The position numbers were made by a program, and so were the translations under genes. Under the pieces are notes generated by a model. The model saw only the letters and a list, made by a program, of their open reading frames with translations, was not told where the DNA came from and searched no databases. Positions 47,301 through 57,094 of a stretch of 64,000 nt of DNA are shown in pieces (the stretch's first letter is position 1; each line of letters starts with the position of its first letter). The DNA comes from Asterias amurensis (Eukaryota > Echinodermata > Asteroidea > Forcipulatida > Asteriidae): the NCBI RefSeq assembly GCF_032118995.1, contig NC_092666.1, positions 14,757,950-14,821,949 on the forward strand, written 5' to 3'.

Positions 47301-48309
47301 CCAGTATGCTCAGAAGAATGGTAAGAAAAGGTTGGTGCATCACAACTCTTTCAATTTCAGTGGCACCAGCCATGCTTTGCTTAGTTAGATTAGAGTTCAA
47401 ATAATAAACCACAAGCATGACAAGGTCAAGGAAACTGACTTTGTAAATGTTTAGAGTTAAAAATCAATTTTTATAAAATCTTTGCTCGCGAAGTCAGGAG
47501 AAAACGACCATAAAATCTGAGGGCAACATGCAGTATGATCAGAGAGCATGTAAAACAACCAAAAATTGTCTTGGCCCCCTGCACAAAAGCTTTGTGCTTC
47601 ACACTCGCAAATAAAGTTCAACATCCATTAAAATAATCATATCTCCCTAAATTAAAATAAGCCTCCAATAAAACAATTACAAATAATAAAATAAAAAGTG
47701 GTTGCCAGATGCCGGAATGTTTCACTTAGCCCATGTTAATTTACCATGGCATCCATAATCTTCGAGACACAACAAACGAAAACAGAACACCGACCAGCAC
47801 TAGCAGTCGATTATCCATGAAACTGCCCGGCAATATTCATTCTTTGTTTTGTACTGCATTTAAACTAAATATTCTGAAACTGGGAAAGTCAACAACATAA
47901 GACAACAATTGGTACTTACTTTCAAATAATGACTACTCCTGAACAGCATGCTGTCTCTGTTGACCGCCACATATCGCGAAATCTGTATCAACTTCTCTAC
48001 ACAACAATCCACTACGCGAATCAAACTCCGGTATCCATTTCCCGGTGTCTTCTCGTCAAAGTCGAACCGTGGGGCAATCGCTTCCAAAGTCTCGATGGCC
48101 GGTCGCAACGCATCGCTCTCTTGTTCGATCACGCAGAATATGGTGAAGAATTTCTCGCCAGTACTGCTCCTCGACTTCTGGTAGTGCTCTATGTTATTGA
48201 TGACTAGCTGTCGCAGTGTTTTGATGGGTAGAACGGCGGAATAAACGGGTTTTTCTGTGTCATTTTGGGCCGAACTGTTGCTGTTTTGCAGTTCGCTGGG
48301 CGGCTCCAT
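35324..48309 (-). CDS. LIPE: Hormone-sensitive lipase, nine exons
   Basis: Intracellular neutral lipase/esterase that hydrolyses diacylglycerol and other acyl esters during lipid mobilisation. Exons in transcript order: 48309-47920, 47164-46964, 43420-43302, 42820-42703, 42420-42241, 41433-41290, 40252-40108, 37356-36392, 35569-35324. All introns are GT-AG and phases match, giving 835 residues (mammalian adipocyte form ~770). Residues 1-330 are the HSL N-terminal domain ([28 protein letters not shown]). The alpha/beta-hydrolase core has oxyanion motif HGGG at 371-374, YSLAPE in exon 7, nucleophile Ser445 in GDSAGGN, Asp759 in DPLLDDS and His789 in LPHGF. The 30-residue Asp-His spacing equals that of the mammalian enzyme. 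A low-complexity acidic regulatory insert (about 510-740) lies wholly in exon 8 and contains a PKA-type site RKTS (Ser540); the mammalian RRSS site is not evident. The start is the first in-frame ATG, with A at -3 and G at +4. No exon carries a frameshift or premature stop. Confidence 0.97.
35791..36118 (-). mobile_element. TTAA MITE family A, internal deletion (LIPE intron 8)
   Basis: TTAA flanks intact; about 60 bases after GGTTGATGGTATAA are missing. Confidence 0.85.
36239..36281 (+). mobile_element. TTAA MITE family A, terminal fragment
   Basis: Only the last ~40 bases (TGAGTAATTACCAATAGTGTTCACTG) remain, in LIPE intron 8. Confidence 0.7.
37555..40039. repeat. 189-bp satellite, 13 units plus a partial, in LIPE intron 7
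   Basis: Unit starts fall at 37555 + 189n. Units are nearly identical and differ at a few diagnostic sites (AAAGATA/AAACATA, TTGGCAC/TTGCCAC, GAAGTATG/GACGTATG, GCAATGGTCG/CCAATGTTGG/CCAGTGTTGG). Each unit begins with a nested palindrome (GACTAGTG...CACTAGTC around GTGAAATTCAC). The period is 63 codons with a single TGA in one frame, which yields a repeated 60-codon open frame that I regard as non-coding. Confidence 0.97.
40482..40826. mobile_element. TTAA palindromic MITE family B (LIPE intron 6)
   Basis: Family B is a 350-400 bp near-perfect palindrome with ends AAGGAACACGTTGCCTTGGATC and arms containing GTCTTTGAAAAGCGTTTGT and GTAGAATACAAT, meeting at AAATGGCCGACCGTGTTAG. This copy has eroded outermost ends. 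Confidence 0.85.
40973..41262 (-). pseudogene. Tandem decayed duplicates of the LIPE exon 6 end
   Basis: Three or four units of 65-100 bases repeat the exon 6 3' end, its donor and adjoining intron (TTTGCATAAATTATAC, CATGTGATTTTGAAGTGTGTGCAACAAA). The functional exon is the last unit at 41263-41331. Confidence 0.75.
41492..41640. mobile_element. Palindromic MITE family F (CCCAATTTCATGGCTCT), LIPE intron 5
   Basis: Inverted ends GGACCCAATTTCATGGCTCT / GAGCCATGAAATTGGGCCC; interior with TAAGCG-type repeats. Its inner end is 58 bases from LIPE exon 6. Confidence 0.8.
42109..42191 (-). pseudogene. Decayed duplicate of the LIPE exon 5 end
   Basis: Minus strand reads HTGPSSVQ...CVERAGQ followed by GTATAAGACAG, against [20 protein letters not shown] and GTAAAAGAAAG in the real exon 112 bases away. 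Intron-side bases match too, so genomic DNA was duplicated. Confidence 0.8.
42905..43270. repeat. ~14-28 bp minisatellite filling LIPE intron 3
   Basis: Repeated TCATCTGTCAGCAAATGG / TCGTCTGTCGGCAA units occupy most of the 481-base intron between LIPE exons 3 and 4. Open frames seen across it on both strands are due to the repeat. Confidence 0.85.
43710..44082. mobile_element. TTAA MITE family C, copy 2 (LIPE intron 2)
   Basis: Same orientation and layout as the 30.9-kb copy, about 85-90% identical by eye, with TTAA flanks. Confidence 0.85.
44190..44580 (-). mobile_element. tRNA-derived SINE (LIPE intron 2)
   Basis: Minus-strand tRNA-like head (AAGCGCTCGCCTCTCACTAAGG, then CCGGTTCAATACCC) followed by a ~300-base body. 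The plus-strand frame across the body is incidental. Confidence 0.5.
44583..45159. other. LIPE intron 2, unannotated part
   Basis: Intronic A/T-rich DNA with no recognisable element. Confidence 0.45.
45160..45327. repeat. GCCTTGGTGCCCTTG dispersed repeat, inverted relative
   Basis: Mirrors the order of motifs at 1.0-1.2 kb (ACGGAGGCAATAATGG, ATTGCCTTGGTGCCCTTGAAATGCTC, AAAATGCCTTGGTGCCC). Lies in LIPE intron 2. Confidence 0.55.
45328..45552. mobile_element. Palindromic MITE related to family F (LIPE intron 2)
   Basis: GGCCCAATTTCATAGAGCTGC end, inverted AAATTTCTTCCTTGATAAAAC / TTTTATCGAGGAAGACATTTC arms and CAACCAAATTTTCATGTG / GGAAATTTGGCTGG. Confidence 0.75.
45553..46184. other. LIPE intron 2, unannotated part
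   Basis: Contains a G-run at 46107-46117; no gene seen on the opposite strand. Confidence 0.45.
46185..46290. mobile_element. Family B fragment (LIPE intron 2)
   Basis: GTAGTATTCTACTTTTAAAAACATT and a TTTACAAAGTAAAAG segment match the family B right arm. Confidence 0.5.
46822..46938. repeat. Hairpin AAGCGCGCTCGTGGAATAC, LIPE intron 2
   Basis: Arms GCGCTCGTGGAATACGAAAAAATATAG / CTATATTTTTAGTATTCCACTCGCGC around a TCCCATAT...ATATGGGA inner stem. The end is 26 bases from the LIPE exon 2 donor. Confidence 0.8.
47165..47919. other. LIPE intron 1
   Basis: A decayed TTCTGAG...GAAACGTTGAG string (minus strand, about 47330-47290) recalls the hammerhead-like element; otherwise nothing. Confidence 0.45.
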
Positions 48310-48429
48310 GTTGGAAAAATTAGGTTTTGAGACGATAGACAAGAATGCAATTGGGTGGATGGCACCTTGACCTGTGTGTATTGAAATGCACGTTGTGATA
48401 TGGAGCGTACCAGTCGATTTCTGCAACCT

Positions 48430-48470
48430 CGTATTCGAGTGTATTTAAAAATGAAGGGGGCGGGTCAATA
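48430..48470 (-). promoter_or_regulatory. Candidate LIPE core promoter (GC box plus TATA-like A/T run)
   Basis: Read on the minus strand, a GC box (CCCGCCCCC, about 48456-48465) is followed by a TTTTTAAATA stretch at about 48440-48450, some 130 bases before the LIPE start codon. No splice acceptor is evident between here and the ATG, which suggests the first coding exon is also the first exon. Confidence 0.35.
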
Positions 48471-48587
48471 AATAGATGTCTAAAACGGTTTATTTTTTAT
48501 TCACTCGAAAAGAAAGTCAACATTATTTTGTTATTGCCATTGAACACGTTGCTTCAGGTAACCCAATTAATCTTTCGAAATTACTGG

Positions 48588-48620
48588 GGAGGGGGGAGGG
48601 GGGGGGGGGTGGGGGGCAAA
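48588..48620 (+). repeat. G-rich tract with quadruplex potential
   Basis: Several G runs of four to eleven in 33 bases, about 280 bases upstream of the LIPE start codon. Confidence 0.65.
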
Positions 48621-49122
48621 CTCTAAACCGCACGAAAAATCCCCACCAAACACATCACTCGGTCGTCCCCCAGCGCCCCATCAAAAGGGTTTGTGGAGCC
48701 AAGCGAAGCCCAAACCCCGCCCATTATTTCACGCCTACCCAGGCCCCCCCCCCCGATTTGTAGGGTTGTTGCCTGGTTTTCAAGGTGTTATCCAGGACTG
48801 TTTATTTGGTTGGTTTTGATTTTTCACATTTTTAAATTATTTACTTTTTTTTTAGTGGGGGTAGGTCTGCAGTGCCTAGGTGTTAGCAAAAAAAAAGTGT
48901 TATAGTAATTGCACGACCAAAATAAATGAGAAGGCAACAATGACATTATTCAAATACAGGAAACTTTTATTTGCAAACTAAAAATACTTTACTAAATTTT
49001 AATAGCTCAATGTCAGCTCTGTGCTTTCCACGCAACCCAAACCCTGCCACACTTCCAATTATTTTAAGGTCACTGGAACTAACGTTAACTGGAACTAGAG
49101 GTGTGCAACATTGCATTCGGTA
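48621..49122. other. Spacer between LIPE and the saposin gene
   Basis: Contains a C-run at 48748-48756. No gene recognised. Confidence 0.45.
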
Positions 49123-49461
49123 TTAAAGGAACACGTTGCCTGGGAGCGGTCGAGTTGGTCTTTGAAAAGCGTTTGTATAACCGTTTGTTGTAAAATGCAT
49201 ATGGTTAGAAAGATGATTTAAAAGTAAAATTGATCCACACAAATTTGCCTCGAAATTGCGTGCGTGGTTTTCCTTTTACTTTGCGAACTAAACCCGGTCG
49301 GCCATTAATTAGAGTAAATATAAATGGCCGACCGTGTTTGTCGACGAGGTAAAAGGAAAACCACGCAATTTCGAGTGATACTTGTGTGGGTCATTATATT
49401 CTACTTTTAAAATATCTTTCTAATCATATGCATTTTATAACAAACGGTTATAAACGCAAAG
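49123..49461. mobile_element. TTAA palindromic MITE family B, right arm truncated
   Basis: Starts TTAAAGGAACACGTTGCC; the right arm stops at ACGGTTATAAACGC. Confidence 0.85.
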
Positions 49462-49736
49462 ATGACACTCAGTAATAAAGGTTTTACTCCCGGGGTTCGA
49501 ATCTGTCCTTAAATTTCAAGAGAGAAGTAGCAAGTGTTTTGAAACTCATCATTTTGGTCGCAATAAGAAAACCAACAACCGTTTCAAGTGCTTTGATCAT
49601 GACGACACTCACCCCTTCCCTCAACGCAGATGAATTCACGGTCCTGTTGTATGACTTTATCATATTTGTGGTTATTAAGAAGAAGACCAACAAACCTCAA
49701 CTAATTTTCAATCCTCGAAATGATATACTTTCTTTA

Positions 49737-50139
49737 TTAAAGGAACACGTTTCATTGGATCGGTCGAGTTGGTCTTTGAAAAGCGTTTGTAACCGTTTGT
49801 TATATTATTAAAATGCATATGATTAGAAAGATATTTTAAAAGTAGAATATAATTGACCCACACCGTACAAGTATCACTCGGAATTGCGTGGTTTTCCTTT
49901 TACCTCGTCGACAAACACGGTCGGCCATTTAAGGGAGTCAAATTTGTTTGACTCCCATAAATGGACAACCGTGTTAGTTCGCAAAGTAAAAAGACACCCA
50001 ATTTCGAGGCAAATGTGTGTGGATCATTGTATTCTACTTTTAAAACATCTTTCTAACCATGCATTGTAATATAAGAAACGGTTACAAACGCTTTTCAAAG
50101 ACCAACTCGACCGATCCAAGGCAAAACGTGTTCCTTTAA
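49737..50139. mobile_element. TTAA palindromic MITE family B, full length
   Basis: TTAA at both ends, ~400 bp, arms pair along almost their full length. Confidence 0.88.
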
Positions 50140-50294
50140 CCACAGGTATAAACTTTACCATTAGAGACATGCAACTACAACTAAAAGCGCACTCTTTTAT
50201 AAGAATAAGATATGATTAGGCCCAAATAATGGTCGTTAAGGAATATCAAGCGTTGTCTTCCAAGATCTGTTCCTCACGGGTTCCTTTAGTTCGT

Positions 50295-53200
50295 CTAAAT
50301 GTCACAAATGAACTTGCAACCAGTATCTGGATTCTGTAAAACAAACAAACATACAGACATTATAGGATTTGAGGCATTGCATGGTGAGGTATCAATGGTT
50401 TGCGGTAACACCATTGTGTGTATCTTCTTGCCTACAGGTAGAGTTTGTTCTTAGAGAACAGTCTTTCATTATTTTACTACCGCTGAGTAGATGTTTGGTT
50501 TGTGGGTTCGTGAGATTTTTCAGTTCTGAAAAGAACTGTCCTGCTTTTAACAATTACCCGGGCGGATGGTATAGAACATAGGCTGTGGCTACTACTTTAG
50601 CTTATAGGATCGTGCTTAAAGTCAAACATAAGAGTATATGCTTACGAACAATAAAACAATTTTTTTAGTAATTGTTTGTCACGATTAAAAAATATATAAA
50701 GTTGTTTGGGGGCTGACTCCGCCTCCTGCAATGCGTATAGTAAAGATTAAAAGATTAAAGATTAAAAAGATTTTATTGTCATGATAAAAAAACATGAAAT
50801 TTGTCTTCCCTGTGTAAAGGAGACTATACAATACATTCAAGAAAGGCATAGCAAAAATGGACAACAAGAATAGAATTACAAATTACGGAAAAATATACAA
50901 ATATAGAGATAAAAATATGTGGCGAGCTTGTAAAAAGTACAACAAATGAGAGTGAACCAAATTATCTCGACCATCTACTGTTAAAAAGCTGAATTGCACT
51001 GGGGAGAAAAGAATCCTTAAACCTGTTGGTCTTTAAGCGTAGTTGCCGGATCCTGCCTGAGTGGTTTTGGATAATGTGAGGGTGCAGAGGGTGGTTGGGG
51101 TTGCAAATGATCTTATTGATTTGGGAAATGATACAATCATTCATAATCTCCCGCATGCCTTTAACGTCAGCTCCAATAATCCTGCTAGCTCGCTTAGTAA
51201 TACGTTGGAGCTTCTCAGAGTTAAATTGGGAGAGGGAATTGAACCAACAGACACAACAAAAGCTTAAAATAGATTGAATTGTACTCTGATAAAAAAGCTT
51301 AAGAATATTCGTGTTAACGTTAAACGATTTCAATTTCCTTAAAAAGTAAAGCCGTTGATTAGATCTTTTATACACATGGGTAGTATTTGCATTCCACACG
51401 TGCAAAGTACATGTACGTCCAAGTCGTGAGTTGGTACATTTCAAAAAGTGTTTTTCTGCATTCAGCAGCAATACACCTGGTCGGCATTGCCGGGAAAAAA
51501 AATTGAAACGTACAAACTCACGACTTGGTCCGTACATGTACTTTGCAATTGTGTTTACTCTACGCATTACAGGCAAAGTCTGCCTCGATTGACGTCACGA
51601 ACAGCGCTCTCTCGGGTCGGGGTCTACTCTTAAATTTGTAAGTAACATAAAAACTGATATTTTTTAAACCTTAGTTAACTGTTTATTCACATTCCACTCA
51701 TCAAAACACATATATTACTGACAAAAGCTTTATTTTGAAAAAATACCACTTCCAGGTGACTTTAATTGTACTACCGCGGAATCAGTTCTTAAATTGGTCT
51801 CTCCGCGGCAAGACAGTTCTCTAAAAACAAAATCTGCCTGGCAAGTAGATACACACATGGTGTAACCGCAAGCCAAATATACATACAGACATTACTTTTA
51901 CGCAATAAGATACACGAAATCATTGTTTGTTTGTTTGATTGTTTGTTGGTGTGTTTGTTTGTGTGTTTGTAAACTTACCATTTCAGCAGCGAAGAGCTTC
52001 ATCTTGAAAATGATATTTTTGGTGTGCTCGATGCAATTGTCTTGCGCAGGTCCAGTGGGTAGTAGGTCACAATCTATCAGCAAAAACTTCACCACTGCAT
52101 CCTATGGCCAATGATGTTGGTAATGGTTAAAGACACTGCCACTATATTGTCAAAGACCTGTCTTCACAGTTGGTGTATCTCAACGTATGCATAAAATAAC
52201 AAACCTGTGAAAATTTGAACTGATCTGGTCGTCGACGTTGCGAGATAATAATGGAAGAAAAACCTCCTTGTCACACGAAGTTGTGTGTATTCAGATGCTT
52301 GATTTCGGAGTCCTCAAAATCTAATTTTGAGGTCTCGAAATCAAATTCGTGGACAATTTCTCGAAAACTACGTTACTTCAGAGGGAGCCGTTTCTCACAA
52401 TGTTTTATACTATCAACAGCTCTCCATTGCTTGTTATGTTAGCAAGTAAGTTTTTATGCTAACAAAATATTTGAAATAATTACCAATAGTGTCCACTGCC
52501 CTTAAGTAAAAAAAAAACAAAACCCCAAAAACGGCAGACATTAAAACGAGAAGGTCGTTAATGGATTTATAGCAATGAAATAAAATATGAAAAAAGGTTG
52601 TCACAAAAAATTAGCAAAAAGAAAACATTGCTAAAAGTGATCAGACTGACGCGAAAGTGGTTGACAATAATATTTAGGTTTTTAAATCGGAATCAGCGTC
52701 AGTGTGCCTCATTTCTGGGTTATTTTGACGCGTATTTTGGTTCATACAAACCAAGAGATGGGTCCGGTTCCGATGGGTCTGGATCCCGGTCAAATCTGAA
52801 CCATTTTTTTGTATAGAGTGTGACTTCTGCGTCACATTGTCAGCTTTTTTTTAAACTCGTATCTTGAGCCAAGTTGACCCGAAAGAAGGGTAATACTGAC
52901 CCACAAGCTTGTCTGCCCATCTTGGATTATTATTATTATAATTTGTTTTGCAATAAATCCCTTGTTGCATTTTTTTTTGCATTTGGTATATGGTTCTCAT
53001 TTCAGCCGTGCCGCACTATGTTGTATTTGACAGGGATATGTATTATATTAACCTTATGAACAATTCTCAGTTAAGATAATTTATATAAAGATACCAAGCA
53101 AGTCGAGACACGTATTATTATTATAATTTGTTTTGCAATAAATCCCTTGTTGCATTTTTTTTTGCATTTGGTATATGGTTTTCATTTCAGCCGTGTCGCA

Positions 53201-56200
53201 TTCTGTTGTATTTGACAGGGATATGTATTATATTAACCTTATGGTGGTAAAGTAGGAAGGGTGTTTCACAGTAACTTACCGAGAACCCCTTGCTAGTCAA
53301 GACCTGTTGTATCAGCAGTGGTACGCTCTTGCATACTTCACAAGCCATGCTGTCACTAGTGTTCAGGGCGACTTGGCTGGTGACAGGCTTCTTTATGCAC
53401 TCCTTGCTGAGTGGTCGACCACGAGAGACACAGACGAAGCCACAAAGCTCTTCGGGGCGAGCCTGTTAAATCAAAACCAAGTTAAATCAAATCATATTAT
53501 ATACAATGCTACACCAGATGGCCGCGTTAAGCCCGGTTCATACTTCCTGCGAATGCGACGAATAATTCGCAGCAGGGCAGGGCAACTCACTTGCGAATAT
53601 CGCTGCGAAAGGAGGGTTATGACATCAAATTTACGTCAAATTCGCTTCGCATTTGCATTCGCATGAAGTATGAACCGGGCTTTACTGTTAGCCCTAAAAC
53701 AAGGAAGGAATTTTAAGTTTGAGAGGGTCAGGCCAATTCCATATTGAACAATTCTCAGTTAAGTTAAATCAAGTCAAGAAGATAATTTATATAAAGATAC
53801 CAAGCAAGTCGAGACACGTATATTCAAATCAATAAATTAAATTCTAATAGAATATCGCGACATGAATTACTGGAAAATAGAAAATGTGTCACAAATTTGC
53901 TCCATGTTCACAAACATCGGCTCAATAAAACGATAAAAATTTAATAATTTGCCCAGTCCATCCGGATCGCAAATTGTTGTTTCTGTACCGTTACATCCAA
54001 ATTGCCACTGTCGTGTAGTGCTTTTCAATGTTTTTTTTCTATATCGATTCAGAAAAGGGAAATCTTTAAACAAAATTTGACAATTTTTGAGGATGGCAAT
54101 TCTATACTACAGAAAAAAAATGCCTCTTAGTCAGCCTCCAAATCATTCGATGTTGCGCCCTCTACCCCCTCTAATACTTTAACTTATTATTGTCCGTCAT
54201 AATATGGGACTTACCATCAGGAGGTCAGCCAGCATCCTCATCCTCATCGGAAAACTCTCACAATGCTGAGTGCATGCTTTGTGTGCTGGGGTCGACGAAT
54301 TAATGAAGTCGCAAATCACCAACATGAACTGCACAATCGCTTTCTGGAATCATATTTAAAACAAAAAAGGGAAAAAACTTGTGTAGCTGTTTTTGTATCT
54401 GAAGAAGGTCCGGTTTGGATCGAAAGCTAAGGCCACCTACCCTATTCATTATATTAATTCATCGTAAACATGTTAATGAACATTGTTCGTATCGAATATT
54501 TTACTGTAATAAGGAATCTACGGGGCTTTTGAATGGCATAAGGGGGGGATTTGTTTTTCATTTTTGTTTCACCTATGTGTCCCTGTAACACTTGTCTGCA
54601 AAACAGAAATGAGTAGAATAACAGCCACAAATTGTACACGTGACATGGTAGTTTGGCTTGTAACCTTATTTTGGTAAGCATAATAATGGTGTGCTTAGGC
54701 AGCTCCATGAAACTGGGCACGGGAAAGTACGTTGTCACCTTATAAACCGTTTCCTTAAAGGCAGCAGTGGACACTATTGGTAATTACTCAAAATAATTAT
54801 TAGCATACAACCTTACTTGGTAATGAGTAATGGGGAGAGGTAGGTAGCATAAAACATTGAGAAACGGCTCTCTCTCTGACGTAACGTAGTTTTCGAGAAA
54901 GAAGTATTTTCCCCTAATTTGATTTCGAGACCTCAGATTTAGAATTTGAGGTCTCGAAATCAAGCATCTGAAAGCACACACAACTTCGTGTGACAAGGGT
55001 GTTTTTTCTTTGATTATTATTTCGCAACTTTGACGACCAATTGAGCTCAAATGTTCAGAGGCTTGTTATTTTATGCATTCTTGAGATACACCAAGTGAGA
55101 AGACTGGTCTTTGACAATTACCAATAGTGTCCACACCTTTAAGTCTTCCATTAATGGACTATGCGGGCAGAGGGCGCTCTACTCATTAGCAATGTCATAA
55201 TGAATACGGTTTATAAAAGATGAGTCATGTGATTGACTTACCCCAGTATCGATGTCGTCGGCGGTACTTTTGAGAAGTGTGACTGTGTCCATGCAGTAGG
55301 CACAAGCCAGCTGCTGGCCATCACAGGCAGGCTGGTCAACTTGGATGCCTACACAAACAAACGCAACATGCAAAGCATTAATTCCTACTTAAAGACACTG
55401 GACATTATTGGTAATTGTCAAAGACTAGCCTTCACAGTTGGTGTATCTCAACATGTGCATAAAATAACAAACCTGTGAAAATTTGAGCTCAATCGGTCAT
55501 CGAACTTGCGAGATAATAATGAAAGAAAAAAACACCCTTGTCAAACGAAGTTGTGTGCGTTTAGATGGTTGATTTCGAGACCTCAAGTTCTAAACCTGAG
55601 GTCTCGAAATCAAATTCGTGGAAAATTACTTCTTTTTCGAAAACTATGGCACTTCAGAGGGAGCCGTTTCTCACGATGTTTTATACCATCAACCTCTCAC
55701 CATTAAGTTTGGTTTTAAAAACCCTAACTGTGCATGCAATTCTGCAAGATGTTTTCAATCTGTGTCAGTAGCAAGAGTTAGAGTTATACCCCAAATTTTG
55801 TCAAAACTGTCGAGCATTCTTGACTCAAATGCTTGAAGTTTGTAGCCTGTTCTTAGAATGTATTTTACTTGGTGTTTATCTTGGTTTTAAAAACCCTGTG
55901 CAATAAAAAGGTGCACAAACACAATTTTAAAGTTCTCAACTGTAACAGTTACCAGAGTTCTACCTAGGATTTTTCAAAACTGTGGAGCATGAGGGACTCA
56001 AATGTTTACAAATCTGGGATACTCTGAATGGTTTTTACCTGGTGCTTAAAGGCAGTGGACACTATTGGTAATTGTCAAAGACTAGCCTTCACAGTTGGTG
56101 TATCTCAACTTATGCATAAAATAACTAACCTGTGAAAATTTGAGCCCAATCGGTCATCAAACTTGCGAGATAATAATGAAAGAAAAAAACACCCTTGTCA

Positions 56201-56950
56201 CACGAAGTTGTGTGCGTTTAGATGGTTGATTTCGAGACCTCAAGTTCTAAATCTGAGGTCTCGAAATCAAATTCGTGGAAAATTACTTCTTTCTCGAAAA
56301 CTATGGCACTTCAGAGGGAGCCGTTTCTCACGATGTTTTATACCATCAACCTCTCACCATTACTCTTCACCAAGAAAGGTTTTATGCTAATAATTATTTT
56401 GAGTAATTACCAATAGTGTCCACTGCCTTTAAAGGGACACGTTGCCTTGGATCAGGCGAGTTGGTCTATGGAAAGCGTTTGAAACTATTTTGTTATGAAA
56501 TGCATTATGGTTAGAAAGATGTTTTAAAAGTAATGATTGACACAATTTTAATGTCTCGAAATTGGACGGTTTTCCTTATACGTCGTGAACTAACACGGCA
56601 CGCCAACTTGTGGAGTCAATTTTTGACTCCACAAAATGACCGACCGTATTGGTTCGCAAAGTAAAAGACCTTTGATAACCAGAGCTGTGGTCGATTTCAC
56701 AAAGAGTTAGGAACTAGTCCTAACTTAGAACTGGTCCTAAGAGATATCAAAACGTACAGCTAGTCCTAAGTTAGGACTAGTAACTCGTCCTAACTCGAGA
56801 TAAGACTAGTCCTAACTCTTTGTGAAATCCACCCCTGGTATTTTGTTTTATTTATTTGTTTATTTTTATACAAAAGCTTAAAAATAACTCACCATATCCA
56901 TTCACACCAAAAGCCATACAGGCAACCACGAGTACCCAGGTCAATGCCAT
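50295..56950 (-). CDS. Secreted protein with two saposin-B domains (prosaposin-like)
   Basis: Exons in transcript order: 56950-56893, 55348-55242, 54343-54215, 53462-53280, 52101-51979, 50333-50295 (TAG stop). All boundaries are GT-AG and phases match (1,0,0,0,0), giving 212 residues. Residues 1 to about 19 are a hydrophobic signal peptide. Domain 1 has cysteines at 35, 38, 66, 79 (and an extra 83), 105 and 109. Domain 2 has 139, 142, 170, 182, 206 and 210. Both follow the six-cysteine saposin-B pattern CxxC...C...C...CxxxC. Each domain is cut by introns at the same two places, so the two arose by duplication of an exon set. NxS/T sites lie at Asn70 and Asn132. Saposin-B domains bind or perturb lipid membranes and act in lysosomes or extracellularly. 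The protein is far shorter than four-domain prosaposin; a saposin-B-only secreted protein or a surfactant-B/NK-lysin-type member are alternatives. The exact orthologue is unknown. Confidence 0.9.
50740..51400 (-). mobile_element. 3' end of a non-LTR retrotransposon (LINE)
   Basis: A minus-strand frame from about 51390 to 50962 encodes the C-terminal tail of a LINE reverse-transcriptase ORF (RLYFLRKLKSFNV, LKLFYQSTIQSILSF, RITKRASRIIG, FLPSAIQLFNSR). It ends at a natural stop, and a ~200-base 3' UTR runs into a short TCTTTAA-type repeat at 50740-50775. The catalytic RT domain is missing, so this is a 5'-truncated, non-autonomous copy. Confidence 0.8.
51403..51550. mobile_element. Palindromic MITE abutting the LINE fragment
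   Basis: Inverted arms of about 45 bases begin GCAAAGTACATGTACG and continue CCAAGTCGTGAG, meeting at a ~50-base centre. It lies at the upstream edge of the LINE coding fragment and extends its open frame artificially. Confidence 0.65.
52127..52505 (+). mobile_element. TTAA MITE family A in saposin-gene intron 4
   Basis: Full length with TTAA flanks, starting 26 bases upstream of exon 5 on the opposite strand. Confidence 0.85.
52928..53114. repeat. Tandem duplicate flanking saposin exon 4, exon deleted
   Basis: 52928-53058 equals 53113-53243 at a 185-base offset with only a few differences. 53056-53114 equals 53745-53821 except for an 18-base gap. The ~500 bases that contain exon 4 in the intact unit are absent from this copy. 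Confidence 0.85.
53527..53684. mobile_element. Harbinger-like MITE with TTA target duplication
   Basis: Inverted ends AGCCCGGTTCATACTTCCTG / GCATGAAGTATGAACCGGGCT, flanked by TTA; saposin-gene intron 3. Confidence 0.75.
54754..55142 (-). mobile_element. TTAA MITE family A in saposin-gene intron 2
   Basis: TTAAAGGCAGCAGTGGACAC to GTGTCCACACCTTTAA. Confidence 0.85.
55389..55706 (+). mobile_element. TTAA MITE family A, 3'-truncated
   Basis: Breaks off at CAACCTCTCACCATTA and is followed by unrelated sequence; saposin-gene intron 1. Confidence 0.8.
56046..56432 (+). mobile_element. TTAA MITE family A, abutting a family B copy
   Basis: Very similar to the 55.4-kb copy. Its terminal TTAA is shared with the family B element that starts at 56429. 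Confidence 0.85.
56429..56672. mobile_element. TTAA palindromic MITE family B, truncated
   Basis: Left arm and centre (GTCAATTTTTGACTCCAC hairpin) present; right arm stops at CGCAAAGTAAAAG, near the next foldback element. Confidence 0.8.
56686..56838. mobile_element. Palindromic MITE family E (saposin-gene intron 1)
   Basis: GGTCGATTTCACAAAGAGTT to ACTCTTTGTGAAATCCACCCC; ends 54 bases from the exon 1 donor. Confidence 0.85.
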
Positions 56951-57086
56951 GTTTCTTTCTTGAATGCTACTGGCTGCTGTCTTCTGAAGCTCTTCGTAAG
57001 TTGTCGTAAGATGGGTGTCACTTCTGGCTCTTGCTTTCCAACTCGGTGCGTCCAACAAAGTGTGACTGTATGGCCAATCAGTGCTC

Positions 57087-57094
57087 TTTATATA
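57087..57094 (-). promoter_or_regulatory. TATA box of the saposin-domain gene
   Basis: On the minus strand TATATAAA sits at 57094-57087, 137 bases before the start codon at 56950. Transcription would begin near 57060, leaving a short 5' UTR of about 110 bases. Two CpG-containing segments follow, and no intron is needed. Confidence 0.5.

Noticed and set aside
47929-48207. Plus-strand frames of 78-92 codons
   Set aside because: Antisense shadows of LIPE exon 1.
48309-48426. Extended LIPE N terminus upstream of the ATG at 48309
   Set aside because: The upstream in-frame codons begin with TTG, not ATG, and the extra residues show no similarity to the family.
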